Shown here piece by piece: positions 9,092 through 17,865 of a DNA stretch of 64,000 nt. The translations under genes were made by a program, and so were the position numbers. Position 1 is the first letter of the stretch. Every line of letters begins with the position of its first letter. The notes beneath the pieces are model-generated. The model was not told the origin of the DNA. It did not search any database and was given only the letters and a program-made list of their open reading frames with translations. The stretch comes from JAAZPT01 sp034180455. Lineage in GTDB: Bacteria; Bacillota; Clostridia; Christensenellales; Aristaeellaceae. The stretch is taken from contig JAXFOG010000021.1 of NCBI GenBank assembly GCA_034180455.1, positions 62,001 to 126,000 on the forward strand, given 5' to 3'.

Positions 9092-9751
9092 ATGAACATT
9101 CTAATACTTGAAGATCAAAAGACTATGCGTGAGATACTAGCAGAGTATATAAAAACAGCTGGTTATACTGTATATGAGGCAGAAGACGGGCAGCAAGCAA
9201 TAGACATACTAGACAAAGAAGATATATCGCTTGCAGTACTGGATATAATGGTGCCAAAAATAAATGGTATAGATGTGCTAAAGCACATACATGCTACAAG
9301 GCCCATACCTACAATTATGCTTACTGCACTTGAAGACGAGCAAATGCAGATCACTGCTTTTAATGCGATGGCAGATGACTATGTGATAAAGCCAGCCTCT
9401 CCAATAATTCTTATAAAGCGCATAGAGGCAATACTGCGCCGTAGCAAGCAGCAAAGTTCTGAACACAAGGGACTATATCTTGATAAAAAGGCTTATATGG
9501 CAAGTTATAACAGCCAGGATTTACATCTTACAGTATCAGAGTTTTTGCTGCTAAACGCGCTATACGAGGCAAGTGGAAAAGTATTAAATCGAGAGCAACT
9601 AATATATGCAATATATGAAAATGATTATTTTGGTAGCGATAGAGTAATAGACAGCCATGTAAAAAACATTAGAAAGAAACTGCCGGAAGATTTAATAATC
9701 ACTGTTTCAGGAGTTGGCTATAAGTTCAAGGAGGAAAATAATGAAGCTTAA
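9092..9751 (+). CDS. OmpR/PhoB-type response regulator
   Basis: 219 residues from the ATG at 9092 (AGGAGGGG upstream). Receiver domain 1-115 with acidic residues EDQ, the phospho-acceptor Asp in VLDIMVPKINGID, Thr in MLTALED and Lys in VIKPAS. Winged-helix DNA-binding domain 125-218, ending in the family pattern VSGVGYKF. Its stop overlaps the kinase start by 11 bases. With the kinase and the ABC transporter downstream it forms a sensing-and-export module of the kind often linked to antimicrobial peptides or envelope stress. It is paralogous to the regulator at 21601-22254. Confidence 0.93.
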   Translation: MNILILEDQKTMREILAEYIKTAGYTVYEAEDGQQAIDILDKEDISLAVLDIMVPKINGIDVLKHIHATRPIPTIMLTALEDEQMQITAFNAMADDYVIKPASPIILIKRIEAILRRSKQQSSEHKGLYLDKKAYMASYNSQDLHLTVSEFLLLNALYEASGKVLNREQLIYAIYENDYFGSDRVIDSHVKNIRKKLPEDLIITVSGVGYKFKEENNEA

Positions 9752-11240
9752 TAAAAAGCTTTTCGTATATATGTCTGCAATAGGCTTGGTTATGCTTGTT
9801 TTTATAAGCGCATACCTTATAGGCCTTACTCCGGGTCTATACCTAGCTTATCAAAAGTCCAAAAGCATTGATCTTGCTGTAAATATGCACAAGCAGTTTT
9901 TGATAGATAGATCTTATAAAAATCTAAATCCAGAGAATCAGTTTGCAACTGTGAGTTTTGTTCTTCCTAAAAAAGGATACGATATATCTATTACATCAAA
10001 GCTTATAAGTTTAGATACGACGCTCACTTCTTCAGAATACCAGAAAAAGCTAGATGAAGTACGAGAAATAATTGAGAAAGTAAAAAAGGGTGATTTTAGT
10101 TCGAGTTCAAACTTTGAGATGGATTTGGATATTGGTCAAATAGATGGTATTAAGATAAATAAGCTTGAAGAATTTGGATTACCTTCAAGTATTAGAGAAC
10201 GAGACTGGAATATGAAGACCTTTGGCTCAACAAAGCTTATGTATGGTTCAATAAGCGACAGAGGGATGGAATATGTAAGTATGTGGGCTTTTGATGAAAA
10301 TTCCAATGAATACATAATAACACTAGTGCCCCTTATATATTCATCAATAAACGATATAATGCCTGTACTTTTGAATATGCTCCCTACAATACTTATAGGA
10401 CTGCTACTTATACTAATTTTAGCAAGCAAGATGGTATCAAAGAGCGTCATAGATCCTATAATTATGCTACAAAGACATAGTGCAAGGCTAAGTTCACAAT
10501 CTCCCAGCACATGGACCAGTTTAAACATGAAAGGAAAAGATGAAATTGCAGAGCTTTCGCAAAGGCTAGACGAGCTTCATGCTGAGGTAAGGCGTAGCTA
10601 TGAGAACATTCAAAGTGAAAAAGCAAGGCAAGAACTTTTTATAAGAGCAAGCTCGCACGAGCTTAAAACGCCACTTGCATCTGCGATTATGCTATGCGAT
10701 AGCATGATATCAAAGATTGGCAAATACGCTGATCATGATAAATATTTGCCTGAACTTAAAAATATACTGCTTGCTATGAGCAAGATGCTTGAGGAACTTT
10801 TGCCACTTAGAAAAAGCAGTATGAATATGCAAGATATTGATATGAGATCGCTTTTTGAAAATATAATTGGTGGCGAAAAGTATCTTTTAGAACAGCGAAA
10901 CATGAAATATACAATCACTGGAGAGCTTTCTATAAAAACTTGGCAAGACATAGCTGAACGCATAGTAAAAGCTGGAATAGGTAATGCTATATCTCATGGT
11001 AAAGATGGCGACAATATAAAAATAGTCCTTTCAGAAGATGGGTTCAGCATAGAAAATAGTGGGCATATAGATGATGAATTACTTGCACACGCATTTGAGC
11101 CTTTTGTAAGCTCTGACGTTTCAAAAGGGCATGGATTGGGACTATATATAGCCAGAAGCTACTCAAAGATACTTGGTTGGGAAATAGATATAAAAAACAC
11201 AAAAGAAGGAGTTATGTTTATATGCAAAATGAGGAAATAA
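9741..11240 (+). CDS. membrane sensor histidine kinase
   Basis: 499 residues from the ATG at 9741 (AAGGAGG 7 bases upstream). Membrane helices near residues 8-30 and 208-232 enclose an extracytoplasmic sensor of about 180 residues. A HAMP-like linker, the H-box SSHELKTPLAS (His about 316) and a C-terminal ATPase domain (N-box GNAISHG, G-box KGHGLGLYIARS) follow. It should phosphorylate the adjacent regulator. The large outer loop points to direct ligand sensing rather than the loop-less intramembrane type. The 3' end overlaps the ABC gene by 19 bases. Confidence 0.92.
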   Translation: MKLNKKLFVYMSAIGLVMLVFISAYLIGLTPGLYLAYQKSKSIDLAVNMHKQFLIDRSYKNLNPENQFATVSFVLPKKGYDISITSKLISLDTTLTSSEYQKKLDEVREIIEKVKKGDFSSSSNFEMDLDIGQIDGIKINKLEEFGLPSSIRERDWNMKTFGSTKLMYGSISDRGMEYVSMWAFDENSNEYIITLVPLIYSSINDIMPVLLNMLPTILIGLLLILILASKMVSKSVIDPIIMLQRHSARLSSQSPSTWTSLNMKGKDEIAELSQRLDELHAEVRRSYENIQSEKARQELFIRASSHELKTPLASAIMLCDSMISKIGKYADHDKYLPELKNILLAMSKMLEELLPLRKSSMNMQDIDMRSLFENIIGGEKYLLEQRNMKYTITGELSIKTWQDIAERIVKAGIGNAISHGKDGDNIKIVLSEDGFSIENSGHIDDELLAHAFEPFVSSDVSKGHGLGLYIARSYSKILGWEIDIKNTKEGVMFICKMRK

Positions 11241-12106
11241 TTCGCATAAATAACCTAAGCGTAAACTATGGAAGCTTTAGGGCACTAAACATTACAGAGC
11301 CTATAATTGTAAATCGTGGTGATAAGCTAGGAATAATAGGCAGCAATGGTGCTGGCAAAACAACCCTTGTAAAAGCCTTGCTGAAAGTAATACGCAGTGA
11401 TGGCGATTTTCACATCAATGTGCCAGAAAACAGAATTGCCGTGCATCTACAACAAAATGGATATAGTGGCCTACTAAATGTTGAAGAAATTATGGAGACT
11501 ATACTTGGTTGCAAGGTAGAAAAGCACAAAAAAGCTATGGAGCTTGTAGAATTCTTCAACTTCAAGGGGAGCCTAAAAAAGAAGTTTCAATACCTTAGTG
11601 GAGGTCAGCAGCAAAGGCTTACGCTTATACTGGTATTGAGTCAAGAAAGCGACTTAGTATTTTTTGACGAGGTGACTACTGGTCTTGATTTTGTAACAAG
11701 ACAGGAGCTTCTAGGCTTACTAAAGAGATGGTACGATGGTTCGGATACTACGCTTTGCTACATTACTCACTACTATGAAGAGCTTGAAGGGCTATCAAAC
11801 AAATTACTACTTTTGGATAAAGGCAAAGTTATAGACTTTGGATACCAAAACGAGCTATTCAAAAAATTATGTGGAAATGGAATAATACTGCTAGAAAATA
11901 ATGAAAAGAACATGTCGCTTACAAAAGAATTCAAGCATATATGCGCACCAAATAATGAAATTGCGCTAAGTTTTGATAATTCGGATGAAGAACTAGCAAT
12001 AGTAGGGCGACTGGCTAATGCAAATGTGGATTACAAGAGAAGTAGCGAAGATATAGAGATAATCTACACCAACGCTATTAAAGCATGGGAGGATAGAAAT
12101 AAATGA
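11222..12106 (+). CDS. ABC transporter ATP-binding protein (ABC-2 type)
   Basis: 294 residues from the ATG at 11222, with AGAAGGA 11 bases upstream inside the kinase gene; an in-frame ATG at 11177 has no site. Walker A GSNGAGKTT (about 37-45), signature LSGGQQQR, Walker B LVFFDEVTTGLD and switch His (YITHYYEE) are present. The C-terminal 70 residues form the accessory region usual in drug or peptide exporters. It works with the permease that overlaps its stop by 4 bases (ATGA). Confidence 0.9.
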   Translation: MQNEEIIRINNLSVNYGSFRALNITEPIIVNRGDKLGIIGSNGAGKTTLVKALLKVIRSDGDFHINVPENRIAVHLQQNGYSGLLNVEEIMETILGCKVEKHKKAMELVEFFNFKGSLKKKFQYLSGGQQQRLTLILVLSQESDLVFFDEVTTGLDFVTRQELLGLLKRWYDGSDTTLCYITHYYEELEGLSNKLLLLDKGKVIDFGYQNELFKKLCGNGIILLENNEKNMSLTKEFKHICAPNNEIALSFDNSDEELAIVGRLANANVDYKRSSEDIEIIYTNAIKAWEDRNK

Positions 12107-12861
12107 AACTTTTTAATGCAAAGCTACTAAAATATGAGTTAAAATCTCAGATTAAAAACTGGTATGTGCCATTTTTTGGACTTATATTCCCTACTCTTCT
12201 GAGCCAACTAATAGTAAGAAATGCACTTGGTGATGTACCGGCGCAAATCCTGCCATTAGTACATATACAGATATATTTTACAATGATTATGTATATTCCA
12301 CTATGCTGTGTATTTTTGTCTCATAGCTACGCCTATGGCTATGATGTAGAGAAAGAAATCCCGCTAAGAATGAAGCTATTTGGTATATCAAAGGTAACAC
12401 AGATATCGTGCAGACTTCAATCTATACTTATAATAAGCACATTGGCTCTTATAATCTTTTCAACAACATTTTTTGCAAGCTTCTCTGTGCCAAAGACAAG
12501 TGCAAAAGCTATGATAGTTTCTCTATTGTTCTTTTATGCGCTTTGCATATCTCTTTTCTTGCTAGCTCATAGTCTAGCTCTTATTATAAGGCGAAGTGAA
12601 GAAACTGGTGGCCTATCTATGGGCATATATTTCTTCTTCCTATTTATAAGTGGAGGTCTTGGAATGGATAAGGATATGATGCCAAAGGCCTTACAAACTA
12701 TCGCAAGCATTTTTCCCTTTTATCATATAAGCGAAAGCTTGGGAGATTACTTCTACAAGAGTACAAATCTTGCCCCACTTATACAATCAATGGTATTTTT
12801 CTTGCTGCTATGTATAGGCATACTATATATTGGACTACATCAGGAAGAAACTAGAAGATAA
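12103..12861 (+). CDS. ABC-2 type permease
   Basis: 252 residues with six predicted membrane segments and no large extracellular domain, as in ABC-2 (DrrB/NatB-like) exporters. It overlaps the ATPase gene by 4 bases and ends the four-gene operon. A long cytoplasmic N-terminus (FNAKLLKYELKSQIKNW) is typical of the family. The substrate is unknown; the linked two-component system suggests a toxic or signalling compound. Confidence 0.87.
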   Translation: MKLFNAKLLKYELKSQIKNWYVPFFGLIFPTLLSQLIVRNALGDVPAQILPLVHIQIYFTMIMYIPLCCVFLSHSYAYGYDVEKEIPLRMKLFGISKVTQISCRLQSILIISTLALIIFSTTFFASFSVPKTSAKAMIVSLLFFYALCISLFLLAHSLALIIRRSEETGGLSMGIYFFFLFISGGLGMDKDMMPKALQTIASIFPFYHISESLGDYFYKSTNLAPLIQSMVFFLLLCIGILYIGLHQEETRR

Positions 12862-12875
12862 AATTAAAAAAGCTT

Positions 12876-12908
12876 CCCTCTCTGCTATTTGATAGAGAGG
12901 GATTTTTG
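12876..12908 (+). terminator. terminator of the ABC-2 operon
   Basis: Perfect 8-bp arms CCCTCTCT / AGAGAGGG with a 10-base loop, followed by ATTTTTG. Confidence 0.85.
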
Positions 12909-13089
12909 AATTCATAGATATTTATACTCAAAAAACACAATCTTTTATAAAGAATATGATTCATATATATTTTATAATATGCTAAATAATACTTATATAA
13001 AAATAATTATTTATTGGCCTTTTTTATAAAATAAAATTTGATATATAAATACATTCTTAATATTATACATATAAATTTTTATTTTTATG

Positions 13090-13118
13090 TTGACAATGTG
13101 ATTTTAATAACCTATAAT
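13090..13118 (+). promoter_or_regulatory. consensus sigma-A promoter of the Fe-type ABC operon
   Basis: Exact TTGACA (13090-13095), a 17-base spacer and exact TATAAT (13113-13118). It is one of the strongest promoters in the window and implies high transcription of the binding protein unless repressed. No clear Fur box was seen next to it. Confidence 0.85.
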
Positions 13119-13168
13119 TTGGTTATAAATGGGAAAATAATTTCCAAATAAAAAAGGTGGTAGTATTT

Positions 13169-14200
13169 ATGAAAAAATTACTTGCATTTTCAATTGCGAT
13201 ATTGATGCTTTTTAGCGTTGGAAGTTTTGCTTTTGCAGAAGATAATACGCTAGTAATCTACAGTGCTCGTAACGAGCGCCTAAACAATATTGTAATACCT
13301 GATTTTGAAGCAAAAACAGGTATTAAAGTAGAGATGATTACCGGATCTTCTGGAGAAGTACTACAAAGAGTAAAGAGCGAAGTTGAGACAGGCAATGTTA
13401 CAGTTGATATTCACTGGGCAGCCGACGAAACAATGCTTTCTGCAAATCGTAATCTGTTTGTTCCTTATGTTTCTACAGAGAACGATGCTATGATGCCTAT
13501 GTTTAAGAATGACGGAGAGAACTGCTTTAACGCTGCATATGCAGAGCCTAACGTTATGATAGTAAACACAAAGATGCTTGAAGAAATGGGAATTGAAGTA
13601 AAGGGTTATGCCGACCTACTTCAGCCCGAGCTTAAGGGCAAAATCATTTCTGCAGACCCAGCCAACTCTTCATCAGCATTCCAGTGCCTAATTGGTATGC
13701 TATATGGAATGGGCAACGGAGACCCAATGAGTAAGGAAGCTTGGGACTTTATTGATAAGTTCCTAGTAAATTTGGATGGCAAGATCGCTTCTTCTTCATC
13801 TCAGGTATACAATGGCGTTGCCAACGGCGAATATGCAGTAGGACTAAGCTATGAGGATCCATGCATTGAGTTGCAGGCTAAGGGTGAGCAGCCTGTAAAG
13901 GTTGTTTATGCTGTTGAAGGCACTATATTCCCAGGACAGTCAGTACAAATCATAAAGGGTACTCCTCATCTTGAGAATGCCAAAAAGTTTGTAGACTTTG
14001 TATTAAGTGAAGATAGCCAGAAAAAAGTTGCTGCTGAGTTAAATCTTCGTCCTCTTCGCGCTGGTATCCCTACTAACGAAAAAATGATACCTAATGAAGA
14101 AATAAAACTATTTGATACTTATTCTGCAAAATATATAGCAGATCACAAGGCAGAAATAGTAAAAACCTATCTGGAGCATGTTGAAATGGCTATGGAATAG
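13169..14200 (+). CDS. Fe(3+)-type ABC transporter substrate-binding protein
   Basis: 343 residues from the ATG at 13169 (AAAGGTGG upstream). Signal peptide 1-24 ending in FAFAED. The mature protein follows the FbpA/AfuA family: TLVIYSARNE at the start, a region on FEAKTGIKVEMITGSSGE, and DIHWAADE. The family binds Fe(3+), but close relatives bind 2-aminoethylphosphonate, thiamine or other small ligands, so the metal assignment is an inference. A strong stem-loop after the stop separates it from the ATPase gene, which favours excess binding protein. Confidence 0.85.
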   Translation: MKKLLAFSIAILMLFSVGSFAFAEDNTLVIYSARNERLNNIVIPDFEAKTGIKVEMITGSSGEVLQRVKSEVETGNVTVDIHWAADETMLSANRNLFVPYVSTENDAMMPMFKNDGENCFNAAYAEPNVMIVNTKMLEEMGIEVKGYADLLQPELKGKIISADPANSSSAFQCLIGMLYGMGNGDPMSKEAWDFIDKFLVNLDGKIASSSSQVYNGVANGEYAVGLSYEDPCIELQAKGEQPVKVVYAVEGTIFPGQSVQIIKGTPHLENAKKFVDFVLSEDSQKKVAAELNLRPLRAGIPTNEKMIPNEEIKLFDTYSAKYIADHKAEIVKTYLEHVEMAME

Positions 14201-14280
14201 TCCATTAAAATAAACTGATTGCGTTCTATATTATAGAACAATGATCATGGCGCTAAGTGCGCTTTGTAAAAAGTTATTTA

Positions 14281-14313
14281 AGGAAGCTCCATCCTTGGAG
14301 CTTCCTAATTTTT
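14281..14313 (+). terminator. stem-loop / partial terminator between binding-protein and ATPase genes
   Basis: Perfect 10-bp arms AGGAAGCTCC / GGAGCTTCCT with a 6-base loop and an AATTTTT tail. It lies inside the operon, so it likely lets only part of transcription continue. Two smaller hairpins precede it: TTCTATA-T-TATAGAA at 14224-14238 and GCGC-taagt-GCGC at about 14250-14263. Confidence 0.75.
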
Positions 14314-14330
14314 AAAGTGAGGTAAATATT

Positions 14331-15410
14331 ATGGGCGTAGCCATTCAAATTGACAATGTTACCAAAGCCTATGGAAAAAACATAGTTATTCAAGGGCTTT
14401 CTGCAAATATAAATCCGGGCGAATTTTTTACGCTTCTGGGACCATCTGGATGTGGCAAAACCACATTACTGCGAATGATTATTGGATTTAACAGTATAGA
14501 AGGTGGAGAAATTCGCGTTGATGGCAAAGTAGTGAACAATATACCAACAAACAAGCGTAATATGGGCATGGTGTTCCAAAATTATGCAGTCTTTCCTCAC
14601 ATGAGCGTTCGTGATAATGTGGCATATGGTCTTAAGAATCGTCATATTCCAAAGGATGAAAGATATCGCAAGGCTGATGAGATGTTAAAGCTTGTAAAGA
14701 TAGACAGCTATGCTGATCGCATGCCTGTACAGCTTTCAGGTGGCCAGCAGCAGCGTGTTGCTCTAGCCAGAGCTATTGTTATTGAGCCGGAAGTGCTGCT
14801 TATGGATGAGCCTCTTTCCAATCTTGATGCAAAGCTACGTGTAGAAATGCGCAATGTTATAAAGCATATTCAAAAGCAGATAGGCATAACTACTGTATAT
14901 GTAACCCACGATCAAGAAGAAGCCCTAGCCATCTCTGACCGTATTGCAGTTATGCATGATGGAGTAATTCAGCAGATCGGCACTCCAAAGTATATTTATC
15001 AACGCCCTGCAAATGAGTTTGTATCAAACTTCATAGGCCTTAGTAATTTCCTTTCAGCAGAAGTAAGCAATGGAGTAGCTGACTTTGGCTGTGGTTATAG
15101 AGTACCTATTGATACACTTAAAGATGGCGTATCAGGCGCTGTGGACATTGCAGTTCGTCCTGAGGAATTTACTATTTGCTCGGCTGATAAGCCTGGAATT
15201 CCTGCTGTAATAGAGAGCAGTGTGTTCTTAGGCATGACCCAGCACTATTTTGTAAGGCTTAATGACGGCAAGGAAATAGAGGCTGTGGTACCCAGCGATC
15301 TAAACGAAATTATTCCTGATGGAACAAAGATTTCTCTAAATATTGTCAAAGAAAAAGTAAATGTATTTGATAAGACAAGTCACAACACGCTGATCCGAGA
15401 GGGAGTGTAA
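14331..15410 (+). CDS. Fe(3+)-type ABC transporter ATP-binding protein
   Basis: 359 residues, as usual for FbpC/PotA-type ATPases. Walker A GPSGCGKTT (about 37-45), Q-loop MVFQNYAVFPH, signature LSGGQQQR, Walker B LLMDEPLSNLD and switch His (YVTHDQEE) are all intact. The C-terminal TOBE-type domain (about 235-355) includes VRPEEF. AGTGAGG precedes the start. The permease follows after 4 bases. Confidence 0.9.
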   Translation: MGVAIQIDNVTKAYGKNIVIQGLSANINPGEFFTLLGPSGCGKTTLLRMIIGFNSIEGGEIRVDGKVVNNIPTNKRNMGMVFQNYAVFPHMSVRDNVAYGLKNRHIPKDERYRKADEMLKLVKIDSYADRMPVQLSGGQQQRVALARAIVIEPEVLLMDEPLSNLDAKLRVEMRNVIKHIQKQIGITTVYVTHDQEEALAISDRIAVMHDGVIQQIGTPKYIYQRPANEFVSNFIGLSNFLSAEVSNGVADFGCGYRVPIDTLKDGVSGAVDIAVRPEEFTICSADKPGIPAVIESSVFLGMTQHYFVRLNDGKEIEAVVPSDLNEIIPDGTKISLNIVKEKVNVFDKTSHNTLIREGV

Positions 15411-15414
15411 TATA

Positions 15415-17067
15415 ATGAAACGAAAGTATTCTCCAGTTTGGACGTTTTTGGCTTTTTTGATACTTGCAATCTTTCTTATATTTGTTGTATATCCTTTGGT
15501 ACTGATAATGTATAAGAGTATTGTAAATCCCACGGATAATAGCTTTACTCTGGAAAACTTTACCCGATTTTTTACACGCAAGTATTATACCAATACTCTC
15601 ATTAATTCATTTAAGGTCACAATCGTTGCCACGTTTATAAGCGCAGTATTAGGTTTGCTAATTGCATATATTACAAGGCAATATCGTATTGCTGGAAGCA
15701 AAGCCTTAAATATCTGCATAGTTGTAAGCTATCTTTCACCACCTTTTATAGGTGCTTATGCATGGATACAGCTTCTTGGTCGTAATGGAATAATAACAAA
15801 ATGGATGAACTCTGCGTTTGGAATAAGCTTTGGTGGTATATATGGCTTTGCAGGCATAGTTCTGGTATTCTCTCTGCAATCTTTTCCTCTAGTATACATG
15901 TATGTTTGTGGAGCACTGCAGAATCTAGATAATTCTTTAAACGAGGCTGCAGAAAGCCTAGGAGCAAATAACTTTCAAAGAGTAACTGGCATAATTCTGC
16001 CATTAGTTCTGCCAACAGTTCTTGCTTCATCACTACTGGTATTTATGAGAGTTTTCTCCGACTTTGGTACCCCAATGCTTATTGGTGAGGGTTATAGAAC
16101 ATTTCCAGTAGTGCTATACAATCAATTCATGGGTGAAGTAACAAACGATAACTATTTTGCTGCTGCATTATGTGTAATTATAATGGCTATAACTCTAGTA
16201 TTTTTCTTCCTGCAGCGCAGAATTTCAAGGAAACATTCTTATTCTATGACAGCTCTAAAGCCTATGGTCCCACGTGAGCAACGTAGAATTCCAAAAATTT
16301 TATGCCATATTTTTGTATATCTAGTTGTTTTCATCGCAATGCTTCCTCAGCTAACAGTTATTATTACTTCATTTCTAAAGGAATCAACACCTGGAATATT
16401 TACAAATGAGTTCTCGCTAATAAACTATCAAACGATATTTTCAAAGAATAAGGCTGTAATTCCAAACACATATTTATATGGTCTATGCTCAATAATATTG
16501 ATAATTATACTAGGTGTGCTAATATCGTATTTGGCAGTTCGTCGCAGATCTTTCGTAACAAGCACTGTTGATACCCTCACAATGCTACCATATATTATTC
16601 CTGGTTCTGTACTTGGTATTTGTTTCTTATATGCATTCGCAGTACCTCCTCTGGCGCTTACTGGTACTGCACTAATAATTATAATTGCATTGACAGTACG
16701 AAGGATGCCATATACGATTCGTTCCAGCACTGCAATAATAAGTCAAATAAGCCCCTCTCTTGAAGAAGCAGCTGTATCTCTAGGCGCATCAGAATTTCGT
16801 TCTTTTGGTGAAGTAACCCTACCTATGATGCTACCTGGAGTTGTCGCAGGCGCAATAATGAGCTGGGTAACAGTTATAAGCGAGCTTTCCTCCTCAATTA
16901 TGCTATATAGAGGTGCTACACAGACTTTAACTGTATCTGTATATACAGAAGTTATAAGAGACTGCTTTGGCAATGCTGCAGCCTACTCCACAGTATTGAC
17001 TGTAACAAGCGTACTTTCACTATTGCTGTTCTTCAAGCTGACAGGTAGGCGCGATATAAGCGTGTGA
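15415..17067 (+). CDS. Fe(3+)-type ABC transporter permease (fused two-domain)
   Basis: 550 residues, the usual length of FbpB-like permeases in which two BPD_transp_1 domains are fused. There are about twelve membrane segments. EAA loops occur twice, NEAAESLGANNFQRVTGIILP (about 181-200) and EEAAVSLGASEFRSFGEVTLP (about 447-466). With the upstream ATPase and binding protein it completes the importer. A terminator follows. Confidence 0.9.
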   Translation: MKRKYSPVWTFLAFLILAIFLIFVVYPLVLIMYKSIVNPTDNSFTLENFTRFFTRKYYTNTLINSFKVTIVATFISAVLGLLIAYITRQYRIAGSKALNICIVVSYLSPPFIGAYAWIQLLGRNGIITKWMNSAFGISFGGIYGFAGIVLVFSLQSFPLVYMYVCGALQNLDNSLNEAAESLGANNFQRVTGIILPLVLPTVLASSLLVFMRVFSDFGTPMLIGEGYRTFPVVLYNQFMGEVTNDNYFAAALCVIIMAITLVFFFLQRRISRKHSYSMTALKPMVPREQRRIPKILCHIFVYLVVFIAMLPQLTVIITSFLKESTPGIFTNEFSLINYQTIFSKNKAVIPNTYLYGLCSIILIIILGVLISYLAVRRRSFVTSTVDTLTMLPYIIPGSVLGICFLYAFAVPPLALTGTALIIIIALTVRRMPYTIRSSTAIISQISPSLEEAAVSLGASEFRSFGEVTLPMMLPGVVAGAIMSWVTVISELSSSIMLYRGATQTLTVSVYTEVIRDCFGNAAAYSTVLTVTSVLSLLLFFKLTGRRDISV

Positions 17068-17086
17068 TACGAGTTTAATTTTAAAT

Positions 17087-17124
17087 AAAAACCCTTTTTC
17101 AGAAAATCTGCGAAAGGGTTTTTT
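17087..17124 (+). terminator. terminator of the Fe-type ABC operon
   Basis: AAAAACCCTTT / AAAGGGTTTTTT arms with a 15-base loop, 19 bases after the stop. Confidence 0.85.
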
Positions 17125-17136
17125 GGTTTATGAAAT

Positions 17137-17164
17137 AAAAAAAGCTAATGCATAAAGCATTAGC
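17137..17164 (-). terminator. terminator of the ECF S-component gene
   Basis: Perfect 8-bp arms GCTAATGC / GCATTAGC. On the minus strand the stem is followed by seven T, about 85 bases past the gene's stop. Confidence 0.85.
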
Positions 17165-17171
17165 ATAAAAA

Positions 17172-17231
17172 GCATAGGGCTAAAGAGCTTAATATGAGAA
17201 TAAATTTGGAGAGAAAGAGATTACCCTATGC
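17172..17231 (-). other. structured 3' untranslated region with long-loop inverted repeat
   Basis: An exact 8-bp inverted repeat, GCATAGGG (17172-17179) and CCCTATGC (17224-17231), encloses 44 bases rich in purine tracts. It lies between the S-component stop and its terminator, so it would be part of the 3' end of that mRNA. No known riboswitch or sRNA family was recognised. Confidence 0.4.
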
Positions 17232-17248
17232 ATAAGTGATACGCAAAG

Positions 17249-17728
17249 TTATAGTTTGATCTTTTTTATCTGTGTATATAGTAGGGATCCAAGTACTATT
17301 GCAAATAATCCCTGAATTGTATTTCCTAGTATTGCAGTTGCTGCAGTTGCTGGAGAATACAGTATGCTCTCGTATATAAAGTAACCTAGAACCATAACAG
17401 CCTCAGCAATTACAGAACGAATTATAAGTTCTTTTACTGGTAGATCCTTTTTGTGAGGTAGGCAGATTATAAGGGCAACCAGACCCTTAATAATAGCAGT
17501 TGCGGGAATGTATATTGGATAACCAGCTATAAGATCAGCCAGTCCACTGCCAAGAGCTGCTGCAATTCCTATCATTGCTCCAAAGTGATTTGCAAGCGCT
17601 ATAATAACTCCATCGCCAAAATTTACATAACCAGTAAGTGGCATTGGTATTCTTATTACCAAAGTGGCAAGGCAAATAAGTGCTGAAGAAATAGCAATAT
17701 ATACAATATTTTTGATATTTTTGTCCAT
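17249..17728 (-). CDS. ECF transporter S component
   Basis: 159 residues from the ATG at 17728 (GGAGG 7 bases upstream). Five to six hydrophobic segments, and the stretch YVNFGDGVIIALANHFG followed by ALGSGLADLIAGYPIYIPAT, match small membrane S components of the HmpT/riboflavin-type group. Such proteins bind a vitamin or precursor and share an EcfAA'T energising module encoded elsewhere. No vitamin riboswitch was seen in its short leader, so the substrate is not identified. Confidence 0.82.
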   Translation of the reverse strand: MDKNIKNIVYIAISSALICLATLVIRIPMPLTGYVNFGDGVIIALANHFGAMIGIAAALGSGLADLIAGYPIYIPATAIIKGLVALIICLPHKKDLPVKELIIRSVIAEAVMVLGYFIYESILYSPATAATAILGNTIQGLFAIVLGSLLYTQIKKIKL

Positions 17729-17756
17729 GACGGCCTCCAAAATTAACATTCGGTAT

Positions 17757-17785
17757 ATTATATCATAGGACTTATTGTATGTAAA
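17757..17785 (-). promoter_or_regulatory. promoter of the ECF S-component gene
   Basis: On the minus strand TTTACA, a 17-base spacer and exact TATAAT, about 29 bases before the start codon. Confidence 0.75.
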
Positions 17786-17807
17786 GATTTAGTAAAGAAA
17801 TATGGCT

Positions 17808-17836
17808 TTGAATAAAAAATTGCAATGAAGTATAAT
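17808..17836 (+). promoter_or_regulatory. promoter of the MFS transporter / LOG operon
   Basis: TTGAAT (17808-17813), a 17-base spacer and exact TATAAT (17831-17836), with TTTAGGAG just before the ATG at 17866. Confidence 0.75.
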
Positions 17837-17865
17837 TAAAGGGAAATATATTTTAGGAGAAAGCC

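Larger units (their letters stand above)
12862..13168. other. intergenic region with terminator and strong promoter
   Basis: 307 very AT-rich bases holding the terminator of the ABC-2 operon at the left and the consensus promoter of the Fe-type operon at the right. Nothing else was recognised between about 12910 and 13085. Confidence 0.7.

Noticed and set aside
10136..10528. 130-codon open frame on the minus strand inside the histidine kinase gene
   Set aside because: Antisense shadow of a well-supported kinase; no ribosome site and no family resemblance.
13060..13168. Fur box at the Fe-type operon promoter
   Set aside because: Only AT-rich sequence with no convincing 19-bp Fur palindrome; the metal assignment therefore stays tentative.
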